Positions 25,516-34,639 of a DNA stretch of 64,000 nucleotides are shown piece after piece. The position numbers were made by a program, and so were the translations under genes. The stretch is from Corynebacterium glucuronolyticum. Lineage in GTDB: Bacteria; Actinomycetota; Actinomycetes; Mycobacteriales; Mycobacteriaceae. The notes under the pieces were generated by a model. The model worked only from the letters and a program-made list of their open reading frames with translations, did no database searches and was not told where the DNA came from. The first letter of the stretch is position 1. Each line of letters starts with the position of its first letter. The stretch covers positions 25,149 to 89,148 of the forward strand of contig JALFAQ010000088.1 in the NCBI GenBank assembly GCA_022772305.1, read 5' to 3'.

Positions 25516-27726
25516 ATGGCACCTTCAGATCTTGTTTCAGACCTTAACCCGCAACAACGCGAAGCCGTCCTGCATGACGACTCGCCGCTACTCATCGTGG
25601 CAGGAGCCGGTTCCGGCAAGACTGCCGTGCTTACGCGTCGCATCGCGCACCTCCTGCGTTTCAAAGGGGTGCAGCCGTGGCAGATCCTTGCCATTACATT
25701 CACCAATAAGGCTGCGAAGGAAATGCAGGAACGTGTCACTGGTCTGATCGGTCCGGAGGCGCAGAATATGGCGGTTGCGACCTTCCACTCCACCTGTGTT
25801 CGCATCCTCCGTCGCAATGCACAGCTGGTCCCGGGATTGAACTCCAACTTCACCATCTACGATTCAGACGATTCCAAACGCTTGCTACAGCAGATCGCCA
25901 AGGACATGGAGCTGGACATTAAGAAGTTCAGCCCCCGCGTGCTGGGAAACCGTATTTCCGGCTGGAAGAACGAACTCGTAGGTGTTGACGATGCGGTGAA
26001 GGAAAACAAGATTTTCGGCCAGGTCTATGGTTTTTACCAGGAGAGGCTGCGTCGCGCGAACGCGCTCGACTTCGATGACCTCATCGGGGAAGTAGTACGG
26101 ATCTTCCGTGAGCACCCGGATGTGGCCATGTACTACCGCCGGCGCTTCCACTACGTGCTCGTGGATGAGTACCAGGATACGAACCACGCGCAGTACGAAT
26201 TTATCTCCGCCCTCGTCGGCAAAGAGGGCACCGGGTTGTGCGTCGTTGGTGATGCCGACCAGTCCATTTATGCCTTCCGTGGCGCGACGATCCGCAATAT
26301 CCGCGAGTTTGAGCGCGATTTTCCCAACGCCAAGACCATCCTTCTCGAGCAGAACTACCGCTCCACGCAGAATATTTTGTCTGCCGCCAACGCTGTCATT
26401 GCCCATAATGAACACCGCGGAAAGAAGAATCTGTGGACCGATCAGGGCGCGGGTCCGAAGATCATTGGCTACGTTGCGGATAGGGAGGAAGACGAGGCGC
26501 GATTTATCGCCCGCACCATCGATGACCGAAACCTCCCCTTCAACGAGGTGGCTGTCATGTACAGAACCAACGCCGCCTCCCGTGTCATCGAGGACGTGTT
26601 CATCCGCACCGGCATTCCGTACCGCGTGGTCGGTGGCACGCGCTTCTATGAGCGCAAGGAAGTGCGGGATATCATCGCGTACCTGCGTGTCGTGGACAAT
26701 CCGGATGACGAGGTTTCACTCCGCAGGATCGTCAACACTCCCCGTCGCGGGATCGGCGACAAAGCGTTGGCGTTTGTGACCGCCTTCGCCACCCGCGAAA
26801 ATATCTCGCTCTACGAGGCCATGAAGCGTGCTGAGGAGGTGGACTACCTCGGTGCCCGTGGGCGCAACGCGATCACGAAGTTCGTCGACATGATGGAGGG
26901 TTTGCGCGCTAGCGACCAAGAGGTGGGCGACCTCATCAACCTCATTACTGATGTCTCCGGCTACCGCGATGAGCTGGAAAAGTCCAAGGATCCCCGCGAT
27001 GAAGCTCGCCTGGATAACCTTAACGAGCTCGTGGCGTATGCGCGCGACTTTGCGCAGCAGGCGCGGTCCAATGATGAGGATGACTCCGTCCAAGCATTCT
27101 TGGAACGAGTGTCTCTTGTTGCCGATGCCGATCAAATCCCTGATGCAGGGCAAGGTGTCGTTACCCTCATGACCCTGCACACGGCGAAGGGTCTGGAGTT
27201 CCCCTATGTTTTCCTCCCCGGTTGGGAAGAAGGCCAGTTCCCCCATATGCGCTCGTTGGGTAACGCCGAAGAAATCGAAGAAGAGCGACGCCTGGCCTAC
27301 GTAGGCATTACCCGTGCGCGCAAGCAGCTATTCATCTCTCGTGCGCTTCTCCGCATCGCGTGGGGGAATTCCCAGACGAACCCTGAGTCCCGGTTCCTCG
27401 GCGACATTCCTGGCTCCCTTATCGAGTGGGAACGCGAGGAACCCGCCTACGGCATCGGCGGAGGATATAACGCCTACGGCGGTGGTGGCGATGGCTGGGT
27501 TGGTGGCCCGCGTCGGGTGAAGAAGAAGCCCGCGTCTTCCCAATCAGTTCCCGCATCGTCGTTGAAGCTTGCGGTGGGAGACATGGTGAATCACGAAAAG
27601 TACGGGGTCGGCACCGTGAAGGAAGTAACGGGCCTCGGTAAGCACACAACCGTAACGATCGACTTCGGCTCGAATGGGACGATTCGTCTCATGCTTATTG
27701 GCAACATCCCTATGGAGAAGCTGTAG
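25516..27726 (+). CDS. pcrA: ATP-dependent DNA helicase PcrA/UvrD1
   Basis: This superfamily 1A helicase has 736 residues. Motifs in order: the Q-motif LNPQQREAVLH at 10-20, Walker A AGAGSGKT at 29-36, ITFTNKAAKEMQER, DEYQDTN, VVGDADQSIYAFRGA, EQNYRSTQNIL, TLHTAKGLEFPYVFLPGWEEGQFPH and YVGITRARKQL. The C-terminus (from about 660) forms the Tudor-like domain VGDMVNHEKYGVGTVKEV that binds RNA polymerase in PcrA. It acts in nucleotide excision repair and removal of stalled complexes. It is divergent from csm. Confidence 0.96.
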   Translation: MAPSDLVSDLNPQQREAVLHDDSPLLIVAGAGSGKTAVLTRRIAHLLRFKGVQPWQILAITFTNKAAKEMQERVTGLIGPEAQNMAVATFHSTCVRILRRNAQLVPGLNSNFTIYDSDDSKRLLQQIAKDMELDIKKFSPRVLGNRISGWKNELVGVDDAVKENKIFGQVYGFYQERLRRANALDFDDLIGEVVRIFREHPDVAMYYRRRFHYVLVDEYQDTNHAQYEFISALVGKEGTGLCVVGDADQSIYAFRGATIRNIREFERDFPNAKTILLEQNYRSTQNILSAANAVIAHNEHRGKKNLWTDQGAGPKIIGYVADREEDEARFIARTIDDRNLPFNEVAVMYRTNAASRVIEDVFIRTGIPYRVVGGTRFYERKEVRDIIAYLRVVDNPDDEVSLRRIVNTPRRGIGDKALAFVTAFATRENISLYEAMKRAEEVDYLGARGRNAITKFVDMMEGLRASDQEVGDLINLITDVSGYRDELEKSKDPRDEARLDNLNELVAYARDFAQQARSNDEDDSVQAFLERVSLVADADQIPDAGQGVVTLMTLHTAKGLEFPYVFLPGWEEGQFPHMRSLGNAEEIEEERRLAYVGITRARKQLFISRALLRIAWGNSQTNPESRFLGDIPGSLIEWEREEPAYGIGGGYNAYGGGGDGWVGGPRRVKKKPASSQSVPASSLKLAVGDMVNHEKYGVGTVKEVTGLGKHTTVTIDFGSNGTIRLMLIGNIPMEKL

Positions 27727-27730
27727 GGGA

Positions 27731-27781
27731 AAGACGTATAGGGAGGCTGCGCACTGAACCCGCAGCCTCCCTATGCGTCTT
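27731..27781 (+). terminator. long hairpin downstream of pcrA
   Basis: AAGACG.ATAGGGAGGCTGCG pairs with CGCAGCCTCCCTAT.CGTCTT around a nine-base loop, about 20 base pairs with one mismatch. It starts five bases after the pcrA stop. The U tract is poor (TTGAAAA), so termination may be Rho-assisted or partial. Confidence 0.6.
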
Positions 27782-28112
27782 GAAAACCGGGCGAAAAACT
27801 GAGTAAATACGAAGAAAACGAAGAAAATCTTAAGAATTACACCTTTTGGGGGTAAAAGCTCGCCGGTGGTCGTGGCGTGCTCTTGTCGGGGGCGTGCGCC
27901 GGGGTAGGAGGGGATTGGGGTATAGGGGTGGTATAAACCATCGAGTAGGTAGACGAGGGCCGTGTCCTGTAACTCGTATGGTCTAAAACGCGCTCACAGC
28001 GCCGTGGGGCGGCTAACGGGGTAGATATGGGTTTCCGGTCGATTTGAACCTAATAGGAACCTGAGACGAGCGGAGAAGTGGATTTTAGCTGGGCGGATGT
28101 GGGGTGACCAAA
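27782..28112. other. gene-free intergenic region with a G-quadruplex motif
   Basis: No open frame with coding character is present in this 331-base stretch. It includes an AT-rich part (27785-27855), a G-rich part with four GGGG runs at 27901-27928, a TATAAA-like box at about 27932-27937, and TCGTATGGTCTAAAACG further on. A short non-coding RNA is possible, but I see no clear terminator of its own before the M23 terminator. Confidence 0.5.
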
Positions 28113-28146
28113 TGAAAAAGAGCCATGGGCTGTTCGCCATGGCTCT
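28113..28146 (-). terminator. intrinsic terminator of the M23 peptidase gene
   Basis: AGAGCCATGG (28119-28128) and CCATGGCTCT (28137-28146) form a perfect 10-base-pair stem with an 8-base loop. On the minus strand it is followed by UUUUUC (A tract at 28115-28119). It lies about 30 bases after the peptidase stop codon. Confidence 0.85.
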
Positions 28147-28176
28147 CGGAAGTGTTGAAGCAGTGTTTATAGGTTG

Positions 28177-28899
28177 TTACAGGTTGATCCCACGCTCAGC
28201 CAGCCACGGGATCGGGTCGATTGCTCCACCGCCGTTGGGATGTACTTCGAAGTGCAGGTGGGGGCCGGTGGAGAAACCACGGCTACCGATGCCGGCGATG
28301 CGCTGCCCGGCATGAACCTGGGCGCCGACGGTGGTTTCTACGGTCTCCATGTGGCCGTACACAGTGATGGTGCCGTCCTCATGCTTGATGCGAACCCAGT
28401 TGCCGAAACCGGAGGCAGGGCCTGCATCGATGACGACACCGTCCTGAGCTGCGACGATCGAGGAGCCCATCGGACCGGCAATGTCAACGCCAGCGTGGAG
28501 AACGCCCCACCTGGTGCCGAAACCGGAGGAGAGGGTTCCTTCGGCCGGGCGAACGACGAGAGGTGCGCGGGCGGCTTCGTCGGCTGCTGCGCGCTCATTG
28601 TCGTACTGAACGGCCTTGGCGATCTGATCTTGGACGTTGGCGGCAGGTTTAAACTCAGCGATGTTAAGCACCTGCGGGGACTCGTGCGTCGTAGCCGGCG
28701 CGGGGGTCGACGTTTCTGCAACGAGCTGCACCTGGTTGTTGATAGCTGGTGCGGTATCGGTGGTGATGTTTGCTGCTACCGCGCCTGTTGCGCCGGCAGT
28801 GGAAACTACACCGGTGGTGACAGCTACTAGACTGACGCGACCTTTGGGTGCGCTAGGGGCCTTGCGGTGTGCCCCCGCTGTCGACCGCTGATGAGCCAT
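28177..28899 (-). CDS. M23-family (LytM/MepM-like) secreted peptidoglycan endopeptidase
   Basis: This 240-residue protein has a basic N-terminus, a hydrophobic signal or anchor segment (VSLVAVTTGVVSTAGATGAVAA), a short helical linker (about 65-105), and a C-terminal M23 domain. The zinc site is complete: HAGVDIAGP (H and D) and GPHLHFEVHP (HxH), with YGHMETVE also present, so the enzyme should be active in cutting peptidoglycan stem-peptide links. I start at the ATG at 28899, preceded by AAGGAG; an in-frame TTG five codons upstream overlaps that site. A GTAAC-N6-GTAAC repeat about 110 bases upstream suggests control by MtrA. Confidence 0.92.
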   Translation of the reverse strand: MAHQRSTAGAHRKAPSAPKGRVSLVAVTTGVVSTAGATGAVAANITTDTAPAINNQVQLVAETSTPAPATTHESPQVLNIAEFKPAANVQDQIAKAVQYDNERAAADEAARAPLVVRPAEGTLSSGFGTRWGVLHAGVDIAGPMGSSIVAAQDGVVIDAGPASGFGNWVRIKHEDGTITVYGHMETVETTVGAQVHAGQRIAGIGSRGFSTGPHLHFEVHPNGGGAIDPIPWLAERGINL

Positions 28900-29006
28900 T
28901 TCCTGCTCCTTCAACCTCTGTAAAAGGCCACGAGTGGAAGGTGCCGTCGTTATGACAGCTTCACTTCTTCGTGACCCTTTTGTTACCTATCTCTGCTTAA
29001 CGAGAT

Positions 29007-29022
29007 GTAACGATAGCGTAAC
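29007..29022. promoter_or_regulatory. candidate MtrA box upstream of the M23 peptidase
   Basis: GTAAC-GATAGC-GTAAC is a perfect direct repeat of GTAAC with six-base spacing. This is the arrangement reported for MtrA binding in actinobacteria. It lies 108 bases upstream of the peptidase ATG, and further GTTAC half-sites lie nearby at 28982-28986. The same repeat occurs before rpf2 and, with one change, before betP. Confidence 0.6.
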
Positions 29023-29169
29023 GAAATCGGAGGGGCAAGCAGAAATAATCGTTAGTACTGTCGTTTTCGGCGGGCTTTTCGTTACATATCAATCGAAAGG
29101 TGGCGACGATGTTTCTACGTTACGCGTCGCCTCCCGCACCTGAGGGGGAAACCGTGGCACAGTTTAGGC

Positions 29170-30879
29170 GTGAATGTGAATGTAGGTCCCTCTCGCAATT
29201 CTGCACGTCCCGGTGGCCCATACCGGCGTGGACGGCGCCAGTCGCGTGCGAATGTTGACCCGTCAACCACCAGTTTTGGTGTGTCCGGGCATCTCCGCAC
29301 GCGCCGGCTCGTGATGCCGTTCATAACCTCTAACGTGATAATTGTCACAGTCGCGATCGCTATTTCACTTGCGTCGCTTCTGTTGACATCTACCACTCTC
29401 ATTGCTTTACCGGGATCAATCGCCCAGGCGTACATCGTCATCAACGGCGGCGCGATTTCCGGCAGCGGACAGGTCATCAGTTCTGTACCACTACTACCTG
29501 CCCTGTGCGTGGGCCTACTTACTGCACGAACGACGTATAGCCTCGTGAAAACACGGGCATCCATGCGCGACCTGGGGATTATTTTCGCAGCCGCGGTGGG
29601 CATACCGTTCCTTTTGACACTTACCGCAACCGCGATGCTGTGGAGCGCTTCGCACGTGTTTGCCATGGGGCTTCCCCCGCTGCTCACCTTCGCCCGTGTC
29701 GTCATCCTGCACGCTGCAGCCGTGCTGGCTGGAATGGGGCCGCGCCTGTGGAAGGCCCTGGCACGGCGCTACGCAGTTCCGGAAGCATGGGTTAGTTCTG
29801 CGTACGCGGCGCTTCGTCTGCTGGCGGTCTGGATGGTCGCAGGATTCATTCTCGTCGCTGTGATGACTGCTGTCCGCTGGCAGCCAGTTGGCCACCCACT
29901 CGTCGCGCTGGGTTATCTACCTAATGCCGCTATTGGTGGCGCGTCCGTCATGTTGGGCGCTGATTTCCGGGTTGGGGAAAGCTGGGTCTCCCTGTTTTCT
30001 GCCCATCCCGGAGTGCTTCCGCCTGTGCAGTGGCTTGTGGCTATGCCCGAATCTGTCCACACTGCCGCAGCCTTCATCATGGTTGTTGCCTTCCTCGTTG
30101 CCCTGTTCGTGCTCAAAGACATGCCTGAATACGGTCTCGCTGTAGCTCCCTTCACCATGGTGGGGATGGGCATCCTACAACTTCTCCAGAGTGGTCCCGT
30201 GGGGGTACTTGGCTATGTGGGCAGCACGTGGTGGCTGGCCATTCTTTTGGCGGGCATCTACCCAGCCGCGATTGGCTTGGGTGGTGTCCTCATCCGGCTC
30301 ATCCGGGGCAAGCGTGTTCCCGCTGTAGCGGAAAACGCAGAGCAGGACAGCGCGGAATCCACGGCCGAAGCGGACGACGATACCGAGACGGCAGTCAGCG
30401 TCGTCGATGACGAATCCGCCAGCGAAACCGATGGCGAAGATGGCGCTGAAGACGGCAACGACGAAAACAGCGTAGATGGCGATGCAGACCTCACTACAGA
30501 TGCGGAAACAGAAACAGCTGACGCAGGTGAGAACGAAGACACAGAAGACACAGAGGATACGCCACAGGAGGAAGGGAAGGACGACGAGCCGTCCGGCATC
30601 GCTGATTCAGGGGAGTCTGTGTCGACGGATACACCCGCACGTGGGCAGCAGAGTTCCGAACTGGCAGGTGATGGGGAACAATGGGATGTGACATCTGAAA
30701 CCGAAGAGGAAAAGGTCACTGCAGACGATGATGCGAACATCCCGCACGTTGCCGCCGATCCCCACGGATCTGGGGACGAACGACACGGCGAAAACGACAG
30801 CGAAGAGGAAAACACGAGTGGTGGTTCTCGCCTCTGGGTCGGGAACACTTCTCCAAGCGATGATGGATCGGCGCAGTAG
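29170..30879 (+). CDS. DUF6350-type integral membrane protein with acidic C-terminal tail
   Basis: This 569-residue protein has about 45 residues of basic N-terminus. About ten to eleven hydrophobic helices follow, between residues 48 and 380. The last ~180 residues are very acidic and low in complexity (runs of E, D, S, T). It occupies the position directly before purN, where a DUF6350 membrane protein is typical in corynebacteria and mycobacteria. Its function is unknown. The GTG start at 29170 has a weak upstream site. The stop lies inside the purN coding region, giving an unusually long same-strand overlap of at least 59 bases. The acidic tail is almost certainly cytoplasmic or wall-facing disorder. 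Confidence 0.8.
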   Translation: MNVNVGPSRNSARPGGPYRRGRRQSRANVDPSTTSFGVSGHLRTRRLVMPFITSNVIIVTVAIAISLASLLLTSTTLIALPGSIAQAYIVINGGAISGSGQVISSVPLLPALCVGLLTARTTYSLVKTRASMRDLGIIFAAAVGIPFLLTLTATAMLWSASHVFAMGLPPLLTFARVVILHAAAVLAGMGPRLWKALARRYAVPEAWVSSAYAALRLLAVWMVAGFILVAVMTAVRWQPVGHPLVALGYLPNAAIGGASVMLGADFRVGESWVSLFSAHPGVLPPVQWLVAMPESVHTAAAFIMVVAFLVALFVLKDMPEYGLAVAPFTMVGMGILQLLQSGPVGVLGYVGSTWWLAILLAGIYPAAIGLGGVLIRLIRGKRVPAVAENAEQDSAESTAEADDDTETAVSVVDDESASETDGEDGAEDGNDENSVDGDADLTTDAETETADAGENEDTEDTEDTPQEEGKDDEPSGIADSGESVSTDTPARGQQSSELAGDGEQWDVTSETEEEKVTADDDANIPHVAADPHGSGDERHGENDSEEENTSGGSRLWVGNTSPSDDGSAQ

Positions 30880-31366
30880 CGTCTACGACATTGTCGCTGT
30901 CATCACAGACAGACCGTGCACTGCCAATGAGCGTGCGCGGGCTGCATCGATTCCAACCCAGGTAGTGGAATTCACCCCCAACCATCGGGAACAGTGGAAT
31001 CGGGATTTTCGAGATACCGTGGCATCCTTCGATCCTGACATCGTCGTTTCCGCGGGCTTGATGCGCATCGTATCCTCAGAATTCCTCGAGGCATTCGACG
31101 TCGTTTTGAATACACACCCGGCGCTGCTTCCGGCGTTCAAGGGCGCGCACGCCGTGCGCGATGCGCTGGCCTACGGAGTGGCAGTGACTGGTTCGACGGT
31201 GCACAAAATGGACGCAGGTATGGATACCGGCCCCATCGTCGCACAGTGGCCTGTGCTCATCAACGAGGATGACAATGAAGATTCGTTGCATGAGCGAATT
31301 AAGATGGTTGAACGTCAGTTAATCGTGAAGGTGCTCGAGGAAGGCTTGTGGCATGACGGACAATAA
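30818..31366 (+). CDS. purN: phosphoribosylglycinamide formyltransferase (PurN)
   Basis: PurN transfers formyl from 10-formyl-THF to GAR in purine synthesis. Motifs are [16 protein letters not shown] at the N-terminus (PRPP-like loop), [18 protein letters not shown], the catalytic [20 protein letters not shown], and [18 protein letters not shown]. Length from the GTG at 30818 is 182 residues, slightly short of the usual ~190-210. That GTG has AGAGGAAA upstream and leaves the fold intact. An ATG at 30728 would add 30 non-conserved residues and raise the overlap with the preceding gene to 152 bases. It overlaps purH by 14 bases. Confidence 0.92.
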   Translation: MVVLASGSGTLLQAMMDRRSSVYDIVAVITDRPCTANERARAASIPTQVVEFTPNHREQWNRDFRDTVASFDPDIVVSAGLMRIVSSEFLEAFDVVLNTHPALLPAFKGAHAVRDALAYGVAVTGSTVHKMDAGMDTGPIVAQWPVLINEDDNEDSLHERIKMVERQLIVKVLEEGLWHDGQ

Positions 31367-32891
31367 AGAACAAAAGATTTCGATTAAGCGGGCACTCATC
31401 AGTGTGTTCGACAAGACGGGGTTAGACGAGCTCGCCAAGGGGCTACACGAGGCAGGTGTGGACATCGTCTCTACTGGTTCCACCGCGAAGGTCATCCGCG
31501 AGGCGGGTGTTCCCGTCACCGATGTCAGTGAGATCACCGGTTTCCCGGAGTGTCTCGACGGGCGCGTCAAGACGCTGCACCCGGTCGTGCATGCGGGAAT
31601 ACTCGCGGATACGCACGTTCCTGCACATATGCAGCAGTTGGAGGAGCTAGGGATTGAAGGGTTCCAGCTCGTTATCGTTAATCTCTACCCGTTCGAGCAG
31701 ACGGTAGCTTCCGGCGCAGGCTACGCCGATTGCGTGGAGAAGATCGACATTGGGGGCCCGTCGATGGTTCGTGGCGCGGCCAAGAACCATGGCTCCGTAG
31801 CAGTCGTTGTTGATTCTGCTGACTACGCTAAGGCCGCCGAGGCGACGAAGAACGGTGGCTTCACCTACGAGGAGCGCCAGAAGCTCGCTTTCAAGGCGTT
31901 TAAACACACTGCAGATTATGACGCACACGTTTCGCAGTGGTTCGCCGATCAGCTCGGCAGCAGTGAAACGCGTACGCTCCGCTACGGTGAAAACCCGCAC
32001 CAGAAGGCTACCGTCCACGTAACGGGTGAGGGCCTTGCTGCCGCCGAGCAGTTCGGCGGCAAGGAAATGAGCTTCAACAACTACCGGGATGCGGATGCGG
32101 CGTGGGCCGCAGCATGGGACCACGCAGACCCGTGTGTCGCCATCATCAAGCACACGAATCCGTGCGGGATCGCCGTCTCCCACACGTCGATCGCTGATGC
32201 GCACAAGAAGGCGCACGCCTGCGATCCGATGAGTGCGTATGGCGGAGTCATCGCTGTGAACCGTGAGGTGAGCCTGGAAATGGCGCAGCAGGTGCGCCCG
32301 ATTTTCACCGAGGTCATCGCCGCTCCGTCCTACGAGCCGGCGGCCCTCGAACTGCTGCAGGAAAAGCAGAACCTGCGCATCCTCCAGTGCGATGAGCCGC
32401 ATCGCGGTGGCATGCAGAAGATGTTCATCTCCGGTGGCGTGCTTGAGCAGGAGCGCGATGTCCTCCAGGCGGAAGGTGACGATCCGAAGAACTGGAAGCT
32501 CGTCGCCGGAGAGCCTGCAACCGCGGAGGTGCTGGCCGATCTGGAATTTGCTTGGCGCAGTATCCGCTGTGTGAAGTCGAACGCGATCCTCATCGCCAAT
32601 CAGGGTGCCACCGTGGGTGTGGGCATGGGACAGGTCAACCGCGTCGATTCCGCCAAGCTCGCGGTGGAGCGCGCCAACACGCTTGCCGACGGCACGAACC
32701 GCACCGCTGGTGCCGTCGCAGCCTCGGATGCGTTCTTCCCGTTTGCCGATGGTTTTGAAATCCTCGCGAAGGCGGGAGTCCAGGCTGTCGTTCAGCCCGG
32801 TGGCTCCATCCGCGATGAGGAGGTCATTGAGGCAGCGAAGAAGGCAGGAATCACCATGTACCTCACGGGTACGCGGCACTTCCTCCACTAA
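31353..32891 (+). CDS. purH: bifunctional AICAR transformylase/IMP cyclohydrolase
   Basis: This 512-residue protein catalyses the last two steps of IMP synthesis. The N-terminal ~200 residues are the cyclohydrolase ([60 protein letters not shown]). The remainder is the transformylase ([48 protein letters not shown], and the C-terminal [10 protein letters not shown]). The ATG overlaps the end of purN, so the pair is translated together. A clear terminator follows. Confidence 0.97.
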   Translation: MTDNKEQKISIKRALISVFDKTGLDELAKGLHEAGVDIVSTGSTAKVIREAGVPVTDVSEITGFPECLDGRVKTLHPVVHAGILADTHVPAHMQQLEELGIEGFQLVIVNLYPFEQTVASGAGYADCVEKIDIGGPSMVRGAAKNHGSVAVVVDSADYAKAAEATKNGGFTYEERQKLAFKAFKHTADYDAHVSQWFADQLGSSETRTLRYGENPHQKATVHVTGEGLAAAEQFGGKEMSFNNYRDADAAWAAAWDHADPCVAIIKHTNPCGIAVSHTSIADAHKKAHACDPMSAYGGVIAVNREVSLEMAQQVRPIFTEVIAAPSYEPAALELLQEKQNLRILQCDEPHRGGMQKMFISGGVLEQERDVLQAEGDDPKNWKLVAGEPATAEVLADLEFAWRSIRCVKSNAILIANQGATVGVGMGQVNRVDSAKLAVERANTLADGTNRTAGAVAASDAFFPFADGFEILAKAGVQAVVQPGGSIRDEEVIEAAKKAGITMYLTGTRHFLH

Positions 32892-32953
32892 GCGTCTGTG
32901 CACTGTGTAGTGATGCTGCAGTGATGCACTGTCCTTACCAGTGCATGCGGAGA

Positions 32954-32992
32954 GCACCGTTCACCCCGCTGTGAACGGTGCCCTCATCTTTT
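32954..32992 (+). terminator. intrinsic terminator of purNH
   Basis: GCACCGTTCAC (32954-32964) and GTGAACGGTGC (32971-32981) pair perfectly and are followed by CTCATCTTTT. It lies 63 bases after the purH stop. The region between contains short repeats of TGCACTG/AGTGATGC of no clear function. Confidence 0.75.
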
Positions 32993-33055
32993 GGCTGATG
33001 GGCGCTCTCAGTAGTGGAGTAGCACTACCAGCCACACCTCATCGGGTGGGGCGTT

Positions 33056-33091
33056 TTGAGAGTGCGTTTCTATCAAACTAAAGTTTGATTA
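33056..33091 (+). promoter_or_regulatory. operator-overlapped, leaderless promoter of the multicopper oxidase
   Basis: TTGAGA (33056-33061), a 17-base spacer and TAAAGT (33079-33084) form a good sigma-70/SigA promoter. The ATG starts seven bases after the -10, so transcription probably begins at the start codon. A perfect 8-base inverted repeat ATCAAACT-AA-AGTTTGAT (33072-33089) covers the -10 element. A repressor dimer bound there would block polymerase directly. The regulator is not encoded next to it. Confidence 0.65.
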
Positions 33092-34591
33092 ATGATTTCG
33101 CGACGCTCATTCCTAACGATGTCAGCCGGTACCGCAGCGCTTGTCGCCGCCGGTGCCACTCTCACGTCCTGCTCCACCGGTGCCCCCGCGCCGGAGAGCT
33201 TCGACCGGGAGTTGCCTATTCCTCCGGCAGCAGACTCGACAGTGGTGGATGGGGTTCGCGTGTTCCACCTGACGGCCCAGGAGGGGGAGTCGGAGATCCT
33301 GCCGGGGACGAAAACTACGACATGGGGGTTCAACGGGCCACACTTTGGTCCCACCGTTGTGGCTGCTCGCGGTGAGCGCGTCCGTCTGGAGTTTGAAAAT
33401 AGCTTGGACGAAATGACAACGATGCACATTCACGGGATGAAGCTTCCCGCTGTCATGGATGGGGGTCCGCACAGCCCCATCGAGCCGGGGGAGACGTGGT
33501 CGACAGAGTTCACCATCGATCAGCCCGCGGCAACGGTGTGGTACCACCCGCACCCGCACGAGGCGACGGGGCTGCACGCCTACCGTGGCCTTGCCGGCGG
33601 CTTTGTCATTACGGACGATGACATGCCGGATATCCCCGCGACGTATGGCGTGGATGATGTTCCGCTCATCATCCAGGATCACCGCTTCAAGGACGATGGG
33701 TCGTTTGATGAGACGGACCTTCCCGACCTCGGTCTCATCGGCGATACTCCGAATATCAACGGCTGCACCAACCCGGTGTTCCATGCGACAACGTCCCAGG
33801 TTCGTTTCCGGCTCGTCAACGGCTCTAACATGCGGTTCCACAATCTTTCGCTTTCCGACGATCGTCCGTTCACTGTTGTCGCTACCGATACGGGTTTCCT
33901 TCTCCATCCGGTAGAGGTCACCACCTTGCCTATTGGTCCGGGCGAGCGCTTTGAAATCCTCGTTGATCTCGAGCAGGGCGAGGACATCTTCCTCCGCTCG
34001 GTCGGCTTCCCCGACCGCCTGGGGTTGCCGAAGGACGACTCGGTTCCCGATTTCGGTGTCGAGGACAGCTTCTACCTCCTGCGCATCGTGGGGCCGCAGG
34101 AGGCGCTTCCGCCGCGGGAGATCCCCGATCCGCTCATTGCAGCTGAGGATATCGTCCTCGAGACTGGGTTTGAGCGTTCCTTCGCGTTGAACACGTTCGA
34201 GATCAACGGCGAACGCATGGACATGCAACGCGTCGACTTTGTCATCGACCACGACAAGCCGGAGCTGTGGACAGTAACAAACGAGAACAGCGACTGGATC
34301 CACAACTTCCACATCCACGATGCCTCGTTCAAGGTCATCGAGGCACCGGAATCGGATGAGGTGTGGACGCAGGGCTGGAAGGATACGGTCACCATCCCAC
34401 CGGAAAAGACGGTGAAGTTGGCTGTCACGTTCGGGCATTACCCCGATCCGCAGTGGCCGTACATGTATCACTGCCACATGCTGTATCACGAGGATAGCGG
34501 CATGATGGGGCAGTTCGTTATCACCGAGCCCGGCGGTCAGCCCGCGGAGACTCTGGGTTCGGGAATCTCCCACGAACACCACCACGGGTAG
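33092..34591 (+). CDS. Tat-exported multicopper oxidase lipoprotein (CueO/CopA-like)
   Basis: This 499-residue protein starts MISRRSFLT (twin-arginine) and has a lipobox TLTSC with Cys27, so it is a Tat-dependent lipoprotein. Three cupredoxin domains carry all four copper-ligand motifs: HIHG (112-115), WYHPHPH (151-156), HNFHIH (404-409) and HCHMLYHE (460-467). It probably oxidises Cu(I) or phenolic/siderophore substrates at the cell surface, a copper-tolerance role. In related corynebacteria the purH-citE interval usually carries the nitrogen regulator amtR, so this gene looks like an insertion or replacement here. Expression is probably leaderless and repressor-controlled. Confidence 0.9.
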   Translation: MISRRSFLTMSAGTAALVAAGATLTSCSTGAPAPESFDRELPIPPAADSTVVDGVRVFHLTAQEGESEILPGTKTTTWGFNGPHFGPTVVAARGERVRLEFENSLDEMTTMHIHGMKLPAVMDGGPHSPIEPGETWSTEFTIDQPAATVWYHPHPHEATGLHAYRGLAGGFVITDDDMPDIPATYGVDDVPLIIQDHRFKDDGSFDETDLPDLGLIGDTPNINGCTNPVFHATTSQVRFRLVNGSNMRFHNLSLSDDRPFTVVATDTGFLLHPVEVTTLPIGPGERFEILVDLEQGEDIFLRSVGFPDRLGLPKDDSVPDFGVEDSFYLLRIVGPQEALPPREIPDPLIAAEDIVLETGFERSFALNTFEINGERMDMQRVDFVIDHDKPELWTVTNENSDWIHNFHIHDASFKVIEAPESDEVWTQGWKDTVTIPPEKTVKLAVTFGHYPDPQWPYMYHCHMLYHEDSGMMGQFVITEPGGQPAETLGSGISHEHHHG

Positions 34592-34639
34592 TTGCGTCTG
34601 CTAAGCGTCGAGAAGCACGGTGGCGGGTACGATGAACTC

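Noticed and set aside
27782..28112. Possible 6C-type small RNA
   Set aside because: The C-runs on the minus strand are only four long and I see no pair of hairpins with six or more C in the loops.
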